A stretch of DNA of 53,112 nt, from the IMG/VR virus record IMGVR_UViG_3300012204_000011, positions 1 through 53,112 of that record; one strand, given 5' to 3'. Source of the stretch: a virus. The position numbers were made by a program, and so were the translations under genes. Below the pieces are notes generated by a model. The model made no database searches and was not told where the DNA came from. It was given only the letters and a program-made list of their open reading frames with translations. Positions within the stretch are counted from its first letter, which is position 1. Every line of letters starts with the position of its first letter. Shown piece after piece: positions 7,728 to 16,026 of this stretch.

Positions 7728-8017
7728 CGGGACACCTTCAGGTGCGAGAACGTGTGGGCGCGCGCGGGCGGATCGCCTTTCGCGACGCGTGCCAAGTCCT
7801 GCATGTCCACATGGTGCTGGACGATCGCGAGCACGTCCTCGAGCCGGTACGCCTTATCAGTGTCGCGGCTGCGCTCCTGCCGGCGGGCTTCCTCCTCCGT
7901 GAAGATCGCGGCCACGCGTAGGTCGCAGGTGTAGCCCGCGCCATCCCAGCACCAGAAGAACACCGAGTTGCCGCAGGTCGTGCGGCTGTCCACGATCACG
8001 TAGCGGTCGGTCTTCAC
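7724..8017 (-). CDS. hypothetical protein
   Basis: A 97-residue protein (MKTDRYVIVDSRTTCGNSV...) overlapping the next gene by four bases (ATGA). A beta-rich N-terminal part with VFFWCWDGAGYTC precedes a helical acidic part rich in Glu/Arg. Two Cys and two His-rich stretches (VQHHVDMQD) are visible, but no known motif. Function unknown. Confidence 0.65.
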   Translation of the reverse strand: MKTDRYVIVDSRTTCGNSVFFWCWDGAGYTCDLRVAAIFTEEEARRQERSRDTDKAYRLEDVLAIVQHHVDMQDLARVAKGDPPARAHTFSHLKVSR

Positions 8018-8463
8018 GGCGTCGGCCCTCCCCTCGTCGCGTCGGGGTCCGAGGCCAGGGCGGCGCGGAGGGCGTCCTCTACGAGTCCTGCGCAGATGGC
8101 GAGCGCGAGGGCGTAGCCCTCGGATCGGCCAGCAACGAACGGGACATCCGGCTCCGCGTTGCGGCGGATCCGGGCCGCCGCTCGCCAGTCCTTGACGTGT
8201 GCCCCGAGCGCCTCCCGCAGCGCCTTCTCCCTCGCTTCCGAGGAGGAGAGGGCGGACTCGGCGGCTTCGGCGCGTTCACGTTGCGCTCGCGCGGAGTAGT
8301 TCGCGGCCGCTCGCCCGAGGCTCGGTCCGGGTGTCCCGCGTTCCGCGAGTGCCGACTCCGCAGCCTGAACGCGGCGGTTCAGGCGCACGTTCGTCTCGCG
8401 GGCTCGCGCCAGCTCCGCCTCCACCTCGCGGAGCCTCGTCGCGTACTCAGTGCCGCCGCTCAT
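8014..8463 (-). CDS. coiled-coil hypothetical protein
   Basis: A 149-residue protein with a long helical coiled coil through residues 5-90 (heptads of Leu/Ala with Glu/Arg), followed by RNAEPDVPFVAGRSEGYALA and a final helix. The C-terminal motif GRSEGYALALAICAGLVEDAL resembles helices seen in other small proteins of this operon. Overlaps the next gene by four bases. Function unknown. Confidence 0.6.
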   Translation of the reverse strand: MSGGTEYATRLREVEAELARARETNVRLNRRVQAAESALAERGTPGPSLGRAAANYSARAQRERAEAAESALSSSEAREKALREALGAHVKDWRAAARIRRNAEPDVPFVAGRSEGYALALAICAGLVEDALRAALASDPDATRGGPTP

Positions 8464-8654
8464 GCTCCCTCTCTCTCGCCCTTCGCGGGCGCGTCGATGC
8501 CGTCGTACCGCGGGTCAGCCAGAAGCTCGCGCAGGTCCGAGGCGCACTTCGCCAGCAGCCGCTGCTTGGTCACGCGCGCGAGTTGCGCCGTGCTCAGGTA
8601 GGACCGCCGCTCGAATTCCGCGGAGAGAGCCGCGATCTCGTCGCGCAGCGTCAC
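8460..8654 (-). CDS. small helical hypothetical protein
   Basis: A 64-residue helical protein starting at GTG 8654, which overlaps the preceding stop as GTGA. It contains LRDEIAALSAEFERR, then LARVTKQRLLAKCASDLRELL. A longer frame exists upstream but would cover the previous gene. Function unknown. Confidence 0.6.
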   Translation of the reverse strand: MTLRDEIAALSAEFERRSYLSTAQLARVTKQRLLAKCASDLRELLADPRYDGIDAPAKGEREGA

Positions 8655-8950
8655 GGCTTCGCTCCCGGGGTCGCGCCGTCGCCGCTCTGCGCTGAGGGCA
8701 TGAACCTGCGGCGCCACGCGGCCTCGCGGGCCTTCTCCTTTTCGATCCCGACGTGGACGCGGGTTGCGGCGGCGATCTCCTCGGGGCCGTCTGGAGCGGC
8801 CCGCGCTATGCGATCCGCGACGGCCTTGGCGAGCGCCCGCTCGTAGTAGACCAGCGATCCATGTGGAGCCCCGGCCCCGAGCGCGGCCCGATAGCGAGCC
8901 GCCGCGATCCGCATCGCCTTAGTGACCGTGACGGTCGGGTGCGCTCTCAC
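8651..8950 (-). CDS. hypothetical protein
   Basis: A 99-residue basic, mainly helical protein starting at GTG 8950 in a GTGA overlap. The N-terminal HPTVTVTKAMRIAAARY looks like a short strand followed by helices, and the middle has HGSLVYYERALAKAVADRI. No family recognised. Confidence 0.6.
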   Translation of the reverse strand: MRAHPTVTVTKAMRIAAARYRAALGAGAPHGSLVYYERALAKAVADRIARAAPDGPEEIAAATRVHVGIEKEKAREAAWRRRFMPSAQSGDGATPGAKP

Positions 8951-9786
8951 GGCTCACCTCCCGCGCCGTCGCTGCTCTGCGGAGAGGAGGCGGGCTCGGC
9001 CAGTGGCCGGTTCGAGAGGGATTGCATGTCGGGGCACGAGCAGCGCCCATGGGTCGCGCTGTGCGGCATGGACTCCCAGTTCGCGTACACGATTCCGCCG
9101 CATCGGCGACACAGATAAGCGTGGCAGTCGCCGCAGTACGGCAGGCACGAGGCGCGCCTCGCGTGGAGGCTCCCCATCATCGGGCAGCAGCAGTCTTCGA
9201 TCGTCGCGATGATCTCGGGACCTCCCTTCGTGTCGGGCCCCGTGGCCGCGGTCGTCCCCTCGGGAGCGCCCCCGCTGCCGAACGTGATGGTGAGCCGCAT
9301 CCCCTCGCCGTGTGGGTCATGCCCCGGCCCGTCCGCGCGGTCCCTCGGGGCGGGCTCCCCGGGGACCCAGAGCGTTCCCGCCGGGGCCGGAACGTCCTCA
9401 GGCGCCGTGGCGTCCGCAGCGACGAGGAGGCGCCGGACCTCCCCCTGGCAGTCGTTGTGCGTCGCGTGCTCGCCAGCGCCGCATACAGACGACGCCTTCG
9501 GGCCCGGGACGAGATGGAGGAGCGCACGCTTGATTTGGTGCCGCAGCCACGCCGCTTCGTGGGGCGTCGGTGCCGCTGGCGCCGGGGAGGAGGCGTCGAG
9601 GGCGCGGAGCCGGAGGAGGGCGTCGTACTCCTCGCGCGCCCGCATGACGAGTGCGCGCCATGCGTCGTACTTGTCGGGGCCGTCCTCGGGGGCGAGATCG
9701 TTGGCCGCATGGAGCAGCGCCGCGAGCGCCCGGATTACGTTGCCGCTGTATGCCTTCGCCTTCGCCGTCGCTTCCTCGCGCGTCAT
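8947..9786 (-). CDS. Cys-rich hypothetical protein
   Basis: A 279-residue protein. The first 60 residues are helical (MTREEATAKAKAY...). Residues about 85-130 contain HQIKRALLHLVPGPK and a CGAGEHATHNDC segment. The C-terminal 75 residues hold a dense Cys cluster: CCCPMMGSLH, CLPYCGDCHAYLCRRCGG and CSCP. This is probably two zinc ribbons. The ATG at 9786 is chosen because the upstream extension overlaps the DUF5662-like gene. A role in nucleic-acid binding is likely but unproven. Confidence 0.6.
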   Translation of the reverse strand: MTREEATAKAKAYSGNVIRALAALLHAANDLAPEDGPDKYDAWRALVMRAREEYDALLRLRALDASSPAPAAPTPHEAAWLRHQIKRALLHLVPGPKASSVCGAGEHATHNDCQGEVRRLLVAADATAPEDVPAPAGTLWVPGEPAPRDRADGPGHDPHGEGMRLTITFGSGGAPEGTTAATGPDTKGGPEIIATIEDCCCPMMGSLHARRASCLPYCGDCHAYLCRRCGGIVYANWESMPHSATHGRCSCPDMQSLSNRPLAEPASSPQSSDGAGGEP

Positions 9787-10301
9787 CGCGAACCCTCCGT
9801 CGTGGGGTGTCCGCCGTCGGTCACAGGGGAGGGGGCGCGAACCTCGATGGCCGCGAGCATCTTGGCGGACGTGTTGCGGAGCAGGCGCTGGAGCGTCTCG
9901 CCGTGGACCTCGATCGGGAACACCCGCCCCGTGCGCGCCATCCCAGCGCAGGTGCAGTCCACGATCATCTCGATGAGATCGAGGAGATCCGCGTCGTCGT
10001 GCATGCGGTCGTTGATGTGGTGCTTCTCGGTGAGGTGCAGCGCCCACCACGGGTGATCCTTGAACTCGATCTCCTTCCGCATCGCCTGCGCGAAGTTCTC
10101 GTGGAACAGGTCAATGGCGCCGACCTTCGTGTGGTCGTGCCGCTCGGCGCGCTCGATCATCTCAGCGGCCAGCGCCGCCATCACGCGCCGGACGTGCGAG
10201 CGGTGGAGGTGCGACTCGCGCAGGAGCACGTCCTTCGCGGGGATCTCGGAGGCAGAGCGCGTGTCCGCGCCCGTGGTTGGCTCGATCTGGATCGTCTTCA
10301 T
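9783..10301 (-). CDS. DUF5662/HD-like metal-binding protein
   Basis: A 172-residue helical protein with a spaced set of His/Asp: ERHDHTKVG near residue 50, HPWWALHLTEKHHINDRMH near residue 80, and DLLDLIEMIVD near residue 105. This pattern resembles the DUF5662 family and HD-type phosphohydrolases common in phages, where His/Asp pairs bind a divalent metal. The actual substrate is unknown. The ATG at 10301 overlaps the end of the AP2-HNH gene by four bases. Confidence 0.6.
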   Translation of the reverse strand: MKTIQIEPTTGADTRSASEIPAKDVLLRESHLHRSHVRRVMAALAAEMIERAERHDHTKVGAIDLFHENFAQAMRKEIEFKDHPWWALHLTEKHHINDRMHDDADLLDLIEMIVDCTCAGMARTGRVFPIEVHGETLQRLLRNTSAKMLAAIEVRAPSPVTDGGHPTTEGSR

Positions 10302-10843
10302 CGGGTCTCCTCCTTCCCCGTGGTGTCCGCGGGAGCGGGGGTTGCAGTGGACGGGGGAGCGAAAGGGGCGGCAAAGTTCCGCCGCGCGAATTCGCCATGC
10401 GCCTCGACGGCGGCAACGTCGTAGGCGCCTGCGGCCTCCTCCCGTGTGGCGTAATAGCCGAGGGAGTGCTGCTTGCCGGCGATCCTGATGTGCGCCCGCC
10501 ACTTCCGGTCGCGCTTGTGCCAGGAGACGCCCTTGAGCCCGCTGGCGTTGTTCGCCTGCGCGCTGCGATTCGCCTGGTTCTGCTGCGCGGTCGCGATTCG
10601 GAGGTTGGCCCGGCGATTGTCCAGCCCGTTGCCGTTGACGTGGTCCACCTCGACGTCTGGATCGGTGATGCCCAGCACCTCGCGGTGGAGACGGAACTCC
10701 CGCAGTTTGCCGCCCCGCCGCGCGCCGCGCGCCGCGTACCACGCGCGGCAGTCGCGCTTCGCGTACCATTTGTGCGCCGCGAGGTGGGCGTCACGGTCAT
10801 CGATCAGGGCGACCTTGCCTTGGGTGAGCGGAATCGCGATCAC
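10298..10843 (-). CDS. HNH homing endonuclease with AP2 DNA-binding domain
   Basis: A 181-residue protein. Residues 1-60 are the N-terminal domain typical of these enzymes (IPLTQGKVALIDDRDAH). Residues about 60-95 form the HNH nuclease (VEVDHVNGNGLDNRRANLR), with the catalytic His in DHVNG and metal-binding Asn residues. Residues about 100-160 are an AP2 domain (LKGVSWHKRDRKWRAHI...LGYYATREEAAGAYD) that binds DNA. Such free-standing genes spread between phages. It starts at GTG 10843 in a GTGA overlap and sits within the operon without breaking a neighbour. Its N-terminal segment matches the degenerate gene at 27099. Confidence 0.9.
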   Translation of the reverse strand: MIAIPLTQGKVALIDDRDAHLAAHKWYAKRDCRAWYAARGARRGGKLREFRLHREVLGITDPDVEVDHVNGNGLDNRRANLRIATAQQNQANRSAQANNASGLKGVSWHKRDRKWRAHIRIAGKQHSLGYYATREEAAGAYDVAAVEAHGEFARRNFAAPFAPPSTATPAPADTTGKEETR

Positions 10844-11283
10844 GGCGTCGTCCCCTTCGCGGTGACGGGGGGAGCGCGGTACGCCTTGACGGCAGCGGTC
10901 AGCGCCTCGGCCTCTTCCCAACCGACGGTCGTGATCTCGATCTCGTCGTCGGTGTCGGCGTCGATGCGCCCCTCGGCCTCGAAGCTATCGGCCGCCTCGA
11001 GCGCTGCGCCCAGCACCTTCGCCGCGAGCCTGCGCCTGCGCGTGACCTCCTCCACCGGGAGCATCGACGTGGAGCCGTCGGCCTCGTACCAAGGGGCGAG
11101 CGGCGGGCGGAAGTCGTCCGGCTGCGCTGCGGGAGGCACGGCGCGGGAGGCGGCGGCCCGCTCGATCTCCGCGATGGCCGGACCCAGCAGTCCCTTCGCG
11201 GCCTCGGCGGGGTAGCGCACGTCGCCGCCGATCATCTGGGAGTAGAGGTGGCGCAACTGCGCGACGGCATGGTCAAGGCTCAT
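10840..11283 (-). CDS. hypothetical protein
   Basis: A 147-residue protein starting MSLDHAVAQLRHLYSQM. An N-terminal helix pair is followed by a Pro-rich linker (FRPPLAPWYEADG) and a long helix, then an acidic region DADTDDEIEITTVGWEEAEAL. It overlaps the upstream gene by 11 bases and the AP2-HNH gene by four. Function unknown. Confidence 0.6.
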   Translation of the reverse strand: MSLDHAVAQLRHLYSQMIGGDVRYPAEAAKGLLGPAIAEIERAAASRAVPPAAQPDDFRPPLAPWYEADGSTSMLPVEEVTRRRRLAAKVLGAALEAADSFEAEGRIDADTDDEIEITTVGWEEAEALTAAVKAYRAPPVTAKGTTP

Positions 11284-12244
11284 GGCTTCGGTCCTCCTCG
11301 GAGTGGGGACAGGCGCAGATCCCGGTCTGAGTGCAGCCGCAGCCGCCTCTGCACTTCGGGCTCTCGCACCAGTCGTCGGCGGGGTACGCCGCGTCCTCGG
11401 CCCCGGAGGCGCGCGCGGGGCTAGAGGAGAGGGCGGCACGCGCTCCGTCGTACTCGGGGCCAGGCGAGCCCCGTAGAACCACGCCCCACCAACAGCGGTC
11501 CGCGTGACCGTTGCTATCGTTCCCCGGGCAAGCAGGGCATTTGATGAGCGACGCTGCGTGCATCGCGAGTTCCAGCGCCTCTACCCGATCCCGGAGGGCG
11601 TCGCGCTGTTCGGTGGCGCACGCGAGGCACGGCGGGCCCGGCGCTCGGCACGGCTCGCCTCGACGCGATCCGCAGCCCTTTAGGTGTGTCTCGTAGTGGC
11701 GGCGAATCTCAGAGGACTCGCGCTCGGCGGCCTCGGCGCGGTCACGCATGGCGTTCTCGCAATCGACGCAGACCTCCATCGCCTCCTGGCTCATGCCGAG
11801 CGCTGCGGCCGCCTCGTCCCGATCCCTCCGCAGGTCATCGAGCCGGGCGAGGAGGGAGGCGCGGGCGGGCCGATCCAGCACGTCGTGGGTGCCCTGCTGC
11901 CAATACCGGAGTGCCGCACTCGTCTCCGACTCGACGGCCTTGACCATCGCCTCGTCGGCCTCCCGTTCCGGGGGCTGCGTCGCCTCGGCGGGGGCGGGGG
12001 GCGGGGCGCTAGCGATGTGCCGCGACGATCCGCAGTGCCTGTAGACCGTCCGCTCTCGGCCGCAGTCGGGGCAGTTGACCCCCTCCCCCTTCGCCGGGGA
12101 CGACGCGCGCGAGGCGCGGACCTCGGAGAGCAGAGCGCGCACGGTCGCGCGACGGATCGGCGGGAACAACCAGTCCGTCGGGTGAGCCTCGCCCATCCGC
12201 TCCAGCCCCGCGATCTCCTCGTCGCTCAGGCGAGGGGTCGTCAC
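11273..12244 (-). CDS. multi-zinc-ribbon coiled-coil hypothetical protein
   Basis: A 323-residue protein. An N-terminal helix (LSDEEIAGLERMGEAHP) is followed by a ribbon (NCPDCGRERTVYRHCG), long charged helices, and further Cys pairs (CVDCENAM, CRAPGPPCLAC, CPACPGNDSNGHADRC). It ends in CESPKCRGGCGCTQTGICACP. The last Cys-rich 25 residues could be a separate metal site. Start is GTG at 12244, overlapping the next gene. Probably a nucleic-acid-binding accessory protein; no known family. Confidence 0.6.
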   Translation of the reverse strand: MTTPRLSDEEIAGLERMGEAHPTDWLFPPIRRATVRALLSEVRASRASSPAKGEGVNCPDCGRERTVYRHCGSSRHIASAPPPAPAEATQPPEREADEAMVKAVESETSAALRYWQQGTHDVLDRPARASLLARLDDLRRDRDEAAAALGMSQEAMEVCVDCENAMRDRAEAAERESSEIRRHYETHLKGCGSRRGEPCRAPGPPCLACATEQRDALRDRVEALELAMHAASLIKCPACPGNDSNGHADRCWWGVVLRGSPGPEYDGARAALSSSPARASGAEDAAYPADDWCESPKCRGGCGCTQTGICACPHSEEDRSHEP

Positions 12245-12570
12245 GGCCGCCCTCCATCGTCAGTGGACGGGGCGGGGGCGACTCCGCCGCCCTCGACCTG
12301 GCAGGCATCGCAGAGCCACACGCCGTCCTCTTCGCCGTACGCAGCGCCCTCTGGGCGGTCGGGATCGACGAGGTGCCCGCAACCTTCGCAGACCGCGAAC
12401 TCGATCTCCGCCAACTCATGCGCGCGCACGCACATCGGAACCATGTCGGCGAGGGCCTCCACCCCGAGGCGGATCACCTCCTCGATCACGGCCGGCGGAA
12501 TCCCCGCGAGGCGGATGCGCGTGTGCTTCCGCTGAATCATGCGGAGGTGGATGCGCTCGGCGAGTGTCAT
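12241..12570 (-). CDS. small zinc-ribbon hypothetical protein
   Basis: A 109-residue protein with helices at residues 1-60 (MTLAERIHLRMIQRKHTRI...) and a four-Cys ribbon at about residues 62-95 (CEGCGHLVD...WLCDACQ), a standard CxxC...CxxC zinc site. The ATG at 12570 follows the upstream stop by two bases. Function unknown. Confidence 0.65.
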   Translation of the reverse strand: MTLAERIHLRMIQRKHTRIRLAGIPPAVIEEVIRLGVEALADMVPMCVRAHELAEIEFAVCEGCGHLVDPDRPEGAAYGEEDGVWLCDACQVEGGGVAPAPSTDDGGRP

Positions 12571-12572
12571 CG

Positions 12573-12983
12573 CTACTCCTTCGTTTCGGTTGCGTGGGTC
12601 GTCGTGGCCGGCATGAGATCGGGCGTGTCTTGCGCCCGGAGGGCATCGAGAGCGAGAGGCGTGGGCGGGCGCACCCCGGCGATTCGGTAGAGTCGATCCG
12701 CGACAAGGGGCGTCGTAGTCCACATCGGCGGCCCCGCGTGCTCGCGCGCCATGAGCAGGATCTCGCCCTTGAGCCGCTCCACCTCCGTGAGTCGGGCCTC
12801 CGCCTCCGTCGCTCGGTCCAGCAGCGCGCTCGCCTGGGCGTCCATGACGGAGATGGCGGCCTCGGCGATGACGAGCTTCTCGAGCTGCGCGGCGCGTTCC
12901 TCGGCCAACCTTCGCTCCAACGCCGCGATCGTCTCGCGCATAGAGTCCTCGTTCGTCGCCTGCGTCTCGGCTGCGGTCGCCAC
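12573..12983 (-). CDS. coiled-coil hypothetical protein
   Basis: A 136-residue protein starting GTG at 12983. Residues 10-85 are a coiled coil (ETIAALERRLAEERAAQLEKL...). Then MAREHAGPPMW and a final segment LVADRLYRIAG follow. Function unknown. Confidence 0.55.
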   Translation of the reverse strand: MATAAETQATNEDSMRETIAALERRLAEERAAQLEKLVIAEAAISVMDAQASALLDRATEAEARLTEVERLKGEILLMAREHAGPPMWTTTPLVADRLYRIAGVRPPTPLALDALRAQDTPDLMPATTTHATETKE

Positions 12984-12985
12984 GG

Positions 12986-13222
12986 CTAGGCTCCCTTCGC
13001 CGGCGCCGGCGAGACGAGGGCGAGGTGCTCGACGGAGACGCCGCCGGAGACCCCCTCGATCGAGACGATCCAGTCGCCGCTCCCGAGCTTCCAAGGCTCG
13101 GAGAGGACCTCGCGGTTCGCGTGCGTCACGGGGCCCGAGCGGAGGGATCGGTAGTCGACGCGGGCGCCCGGCTTGAGCCAGGCGGGCGGGGGCATAGGCT
13201 TTCGGCGCATCGGGACGGGCAT
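12986..13222 (-). CDS. hypothetical protein, possible SH3-like fold
   Basis: A 78-residue protein (MPVPMRRKPMPPPAWLKPG...) with a basic N-terminus and a beta-rich body (GARVDYRSLRSGPVTHANREV...GDWIVSIEGVSGGVSVEHLALV) that reads like a small SH3-type barrel. The ATG at 13222 follows the DUF1643 stop by two bases. Function unknown. Confidence 0.6.
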   Translation of the reverse strand: MPVPMRRKPMPPPAWLKPGARVDYRSLRSGPVTHANREVLSEPWKLGSGDWIVSIEGVSGGVSVEHLALVSPAPAKGA

Positions 13223-13224
13223 GG

Positions 13225-13725
13225 TCAGCTCCAAGGGAACGGGGTGAGCGATCCGGCGAGGTACAGCGGATGCTGAGGGAACCCGCCCTTCGTCAGTTTC
13301 AGAGCGTGGAGTTCGCGGCGCGGCGTCGCGTTCGCGAGCATCCGGCGCACGGTGTCCTCGCGATGGCGGAAGTTCCCGTGGACGCCCCAGCCCGCGATCG
13401 TCATCGCGCAGCGCGCGGTGGCCGCGAGAATGGCGGCGTCGTTGTCGGGTCCGACCGGATCCACCGCGGCGCGCATCACGGTCGGCTTCGGCGATCGGAA
13501 GCCGAACAGGTTCCAGACCTCGAACCCGCCGAAGCCCCACGCCATCGTGAAGTCCTTCACGCGCGTGAGCGTCGGGTCGAGCTTCTCAGCGTCGGCGCTC
13601 GAAGGGTTCAACATCCCCCAGCCGAGGCGCGGCTTCGACGCGTCCCAGGTCGCGACCAGGCCGTAGCGGTAGAGGCCGCAGGGCGAGAAGGTCGCGCCGC
13701 GCTCGACGTAGGTGGGCTCAGGCAA
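13225..13725 (-). CDS. DUF1643 family protein
   Basis: A 166-residue protein matching the DUF1643 pattern: RYGLVATWD, then LGWGMLNPSSADAEKLDPTL, GFGGFEVWNLFGFRSP, VGPDNDAAI, IAGWGVHG and the C-terminal TKGGFPQHPLYL. The family is common in phages and mobile elements, and its biochemical role is unknown. No ATG is available at a sensible place; the TTG at 13725, two bases after the previous stop, fits the compact operon. The domain is complete. Confidence 0.85.
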   Translation of the reverse strand: MPEPTYVERGATFSPCGLYRYGLVATWDASKPRLGWGMLNPSSADAEKLDPTLTRVKDFTMAWGFGGFEVWNLFGFRSPKPTVMRAAVDPVGPDNDAAILAATARCAMTIAGWGVHGNFRHREDTVRRMLANATPRRELHALKLTKGGFPQHPLYLAGSLTPFPWS

Positions 13726-14323
13726 CGGCGGCCTCCTGGGCAGGCGCGTCGATCCCGAGCTCGGCGCGGAGGGCGGGGGCGAACTGCCCGCGGAAGATTT
13801 CGTGGAAGAACCGGAGCGACCAAGCCGGCCAGCGGTCACGACAGACGGACGAGACCTCGTACCCGTCGCTCTCGAAGACGTGCCCGTAGAGCGCCGGGCA
13901 CTCCGTCATCACGAGGTGGACGAAGAACGTCGCGTCGCGGGTCTCCTCAAGTTCGTCGGCCTCGTCCCATGCGGCCCGCGCCTCGGCCTTGTCGAGGGAA
14001 CCCACGCACGCGCCGGCGCGCCGCTTGTCGAGGATCCGCTTTCGAACGGCGCGGAGCGTGGCCTCGAAGTCGAACTCCCGGTCGCCACGCTTGACCTTCC
14101 CGATGAAGTAGTCTGGATCCGTGAGCTGCAGGAGGAAGTGCTTGAAGCTCTCGCGCCCGTGGTGCCCCCAGCCGTCGTAGGCGTAGTCGCCCACGTCCGA
14201 CACGGCCTGGAAAATGCCGCGCGGGTCGAGCGTGATGATCGCCCACATCCCGTGTGGCCCGTTGAACTGGTACTGCTCGACGGTCTTCTTCGTGAACGTC
14301 CAGCCGGCGGTCGGGTCAGCCAC
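13718..14323 (-). CDS. hypothetical protein
   Basis: A 201-residue protein starting GTG at 14323 (MADPTAGWTFTKKTVEQY...). A beta-sheet region (WAIITLDPRGIFQAVSDVGDYAY) is followed by helices (GRESFKHFLLQLTDPDYFIGK) and an acidic C-terminus. Proteins of this look recur in phages of Proteobacteria without an assigned role. It overlaps the DUF1643 gene by eight bases. Confidence 0.65.
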   Translation of the reverse strand: MADPTAGWTFTKKTVEQYQFNGPHGMWAIITLDPRGIFQAVSDVGDYAYDGWGHHGRESFKHFLLQLTDPDYFIGKVKRGDREFDFEATLRAVRKRILDKRRAGACVGSLDKAEARAAWDEADELEETRDATFFVHLVMTECPALYGHVFESDGYEVSSVCRDRWPAWSLRFFHEIFRGQFAPALRAELGIDAPAQEAAVA

Positions 14324-15191
14324 GGTCCACCTCGGGAGCCCGCGGCGCGGGCGGGGTCCAACCCTCGGAACCGACGGTGATGATCACGGGCGCGCCATCG
14401 CGCGCCTCGTCGCGCAGGTGCGACTCGATCGCCTCCTCCTTCGTGGCGTAGCCCTCGCTCAGCGGGAACTCGGGGTGATCCCAGTAGCGGTCGCACCACT
14501 TCTCCGCGTTCGCGCGCGCCAGCTCGGGGGTGAGGTCGATGAAGACGCGCTCGCCGGGCTGCGGCTTGTAGTCGGGCCGCACCTGGTCGAGGTGCCAGTC
14601 GACGTGGGAGAGGAGCTCGTCGTCGCCGAACGGTCCCTGCCGACCCTTCGGGCCGACGAGGAACGGCGTCACGCCGTCGCGGCTGTTCCAGACCCACTCG
14701 ACGCCGGAGCCGTCCTTCCGGGCGTACTTCATCCGGCAGAAGGCTTCGCCGTGGACGTATTTTCGCGGCGTCTCCGGGGTGCAGGCGGGCTCACCGTGGA
14801 ACCTCTTGCAGACGCGGCACCAGGAGAGGGTGCTCGGCGGCCGCTCGGTCTCTGGCGCCGCGCGGCCGCAGCTCGCGCAGGCGATGAAGAGGGTGCGCGG
14901 GAAGCGCTGGAGCGCGCCGGCGGAGCAGAGGGGGCAGAGATCGCCGTGGCGCCAGAAGCTCGGGCGCACGAACAGCGGCTTCTCGCCTCCGACCACGACG
15001 ACGTCGACGCCCGAGCGCGCGATCTCCCGGGCGACCCGGGCCAGGTCGACGTCGGCGCGCGGCGGGGGCACGAGGAGGGGATCCAGCGGCGGCGGGCGGT
15101 AGGTCGCGAGGGCCGCTCCCGTCCGCTGGTTCTCGCGTCGGCGCTCCTCGAGGCGCCGCTTCGCGCGGCGGATCCTGCTCTGTCGGGACAT
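14316..15191 (-). CDS. Cys-rich hypothetical protein
   Basis: A 291-residue protein. The basic N-terminus (MSRQSRIRRAKRRLEERRRE) is followed by a segment DVDVVVVGGEKPLFV-like near residue 65, then CPLCSAGALQRF and CASCGRAAPET, and SWCRVCKRF-HGEPAC. That makes three Cys pairs, probably zinc ribbons. The C-terminal third (PGERVFIDLTPELARANAEKW) is acidic. Function unknown. The ATG at 15191 shares one base with the preceding stop. Confidence 0.6.
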   Translation of the reverse strand: MSRQSRIRRAKRRLEERRRENQRTGAALATYRPPPLDPLLVPPPRADVDLARVAREIARSGVDVVVVGGEKPLFVRPSFWRHGDLCPLCSAGALQRFPRTLFIACASCGRAAPETERPPSTLSWCRVCKRFHGEPACTPETPRKYVHGEAFCRMKYARKDGSGVEWVWNSRDGVTPFLVGPKGRQGPFGDDELLSHVDWHLDQVRPDYKPQPGERVFIDLTPELARANAEKWCDRYWDHPEFPLSEGYATKEEAIESHLRDEARDGAPVIITVGSEGWTPPAPRAPEVDRG

Positions 15192-15484
15192 CACCGCACC
15201 TCCGTGGTCTGCTTCCGGTACCAAGCAAGGAGCCTCTCGGCGCCGCCGCCGCGCGTCGTCCCGCCCGCGCTCCCCACGACCCGCCAGCGTCCCGTGCTCA
15301 CGTAGAAGTCGATCTTGGGCCGGCCCGGCTCCCGGAGCAGGAGGGTCGCGCCGAGCAGGCCGTCCGGGCTCTCGCGGAGCGAGAACCGGAGGCCGCTCGC
15401 GCGGAGCACCGCCAGATCCGCCTCGGCGCGGCGCACGTGGCGCGCGCGCCACTCCTCGCGCGTCTCGGGGATGGCGGGGTCCAT
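15191..15484 (-). CDS. hypothetical protein
   Basis: A 97-residue protein with an N-terminal helix (TREEWRARHVRRAEADLAVL) and a beta-rich second half (LGATLLLREPGRPKIDFYVSTGRWRVVG, shown across its strands). It overlaps its neighbours at single bases. Function unknown. Confidence 0.6.
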   Translation of the reverse strand: MDPAIPETREEWRARHVRRAEADLAVLRASGLRFSLRESPDGLLGATLLLREPGRPKIDFYVSTGRWRVVGSAGGTTRGGGAERLLAWYRKQTTEVR

Positions 15485-16026
15485 CAGCGAACCTCCTCGG
15501 CGCCGCGCAGCGCCTCGAGCTTGCGGAACCTCTCGGGGACCAGGTAGTCGTGGCGTGCGGCCCACCGCTTCACGTCGGGGAGCCACGCGAGCGGCTTCTT
15601 GTCGAAACCCAGCGGCCCCTGGTGGCACTCGTGGTGCTCCATGAGGCAGTTGCGGACGCTCTGCTGCTGCCGGCGCTTCCCGCTCCCGCCGTCGAGGTGG
15701 CACATCTGGGCTTCGTCGGGATTCCGGGGCAGCGGCCGGCCGCAGAGTTCCCCGACCCACCCGAACCGGAGCGCGCGCTGCACGCAACGCTCGCGGACGC
15801 GTGCGGTCTCCGCTCTCAGCGCGGCGTCCTGCCTACCGCGAACGTCCTCGTGGTGCTCGACGCTCGCGATCGACGGCTTCTGCGGCGCCGCGCGCGGCTC
15901 GGCGAGCGAGGGGAGCAACCTCCTAGCCTCCCGCGTGATGTCGGGGCTGAGCTGCCCCCGGTCGAGCGCCTGGAGCACGGACCTGATGTCCCGGGCGTCG
16001 GTGACCTTGATCCGGATCGTCTTCAC
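15484..16026 (-). CDS. HNH-like nuclease-fold protein
   Basis: A 180-residue protein starting GTG at 16026. The first 55 residues are helical (KTIRIKVTDARDIRSVLQAL). Residues about 95-145 look like a degenerate HNH region: CGRPLPRNPDEAQMCHLDGG, then LMEHHECHQGPLGFDK, with C..C...H...HH..CH spacing. This may be a nuclease active site with a structural zinc. The C-terminus (WAARHDYLVPERF) continues the fold. Catalytic residues cannot be assigned with certainty; it could be a recombination or packaging nuclease, or a relic. Confidence 0.55.
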   Translation of the reverse strand: MKTIRIKVTDARDIRSVLQALDRGQLSPDITREARRLLPSLAEPRAAPQKPSIASVEHHEDVRGRQDAALRAETARVRERCVQRALRFGWVGELCGRPLPRNPDEAQMCHLDGGSGKRRQQQSVRNCLMEHHECHQGPLGFDKKPLAWLPDVKRWAARHDYLVPERFRKLEALRGAEEVR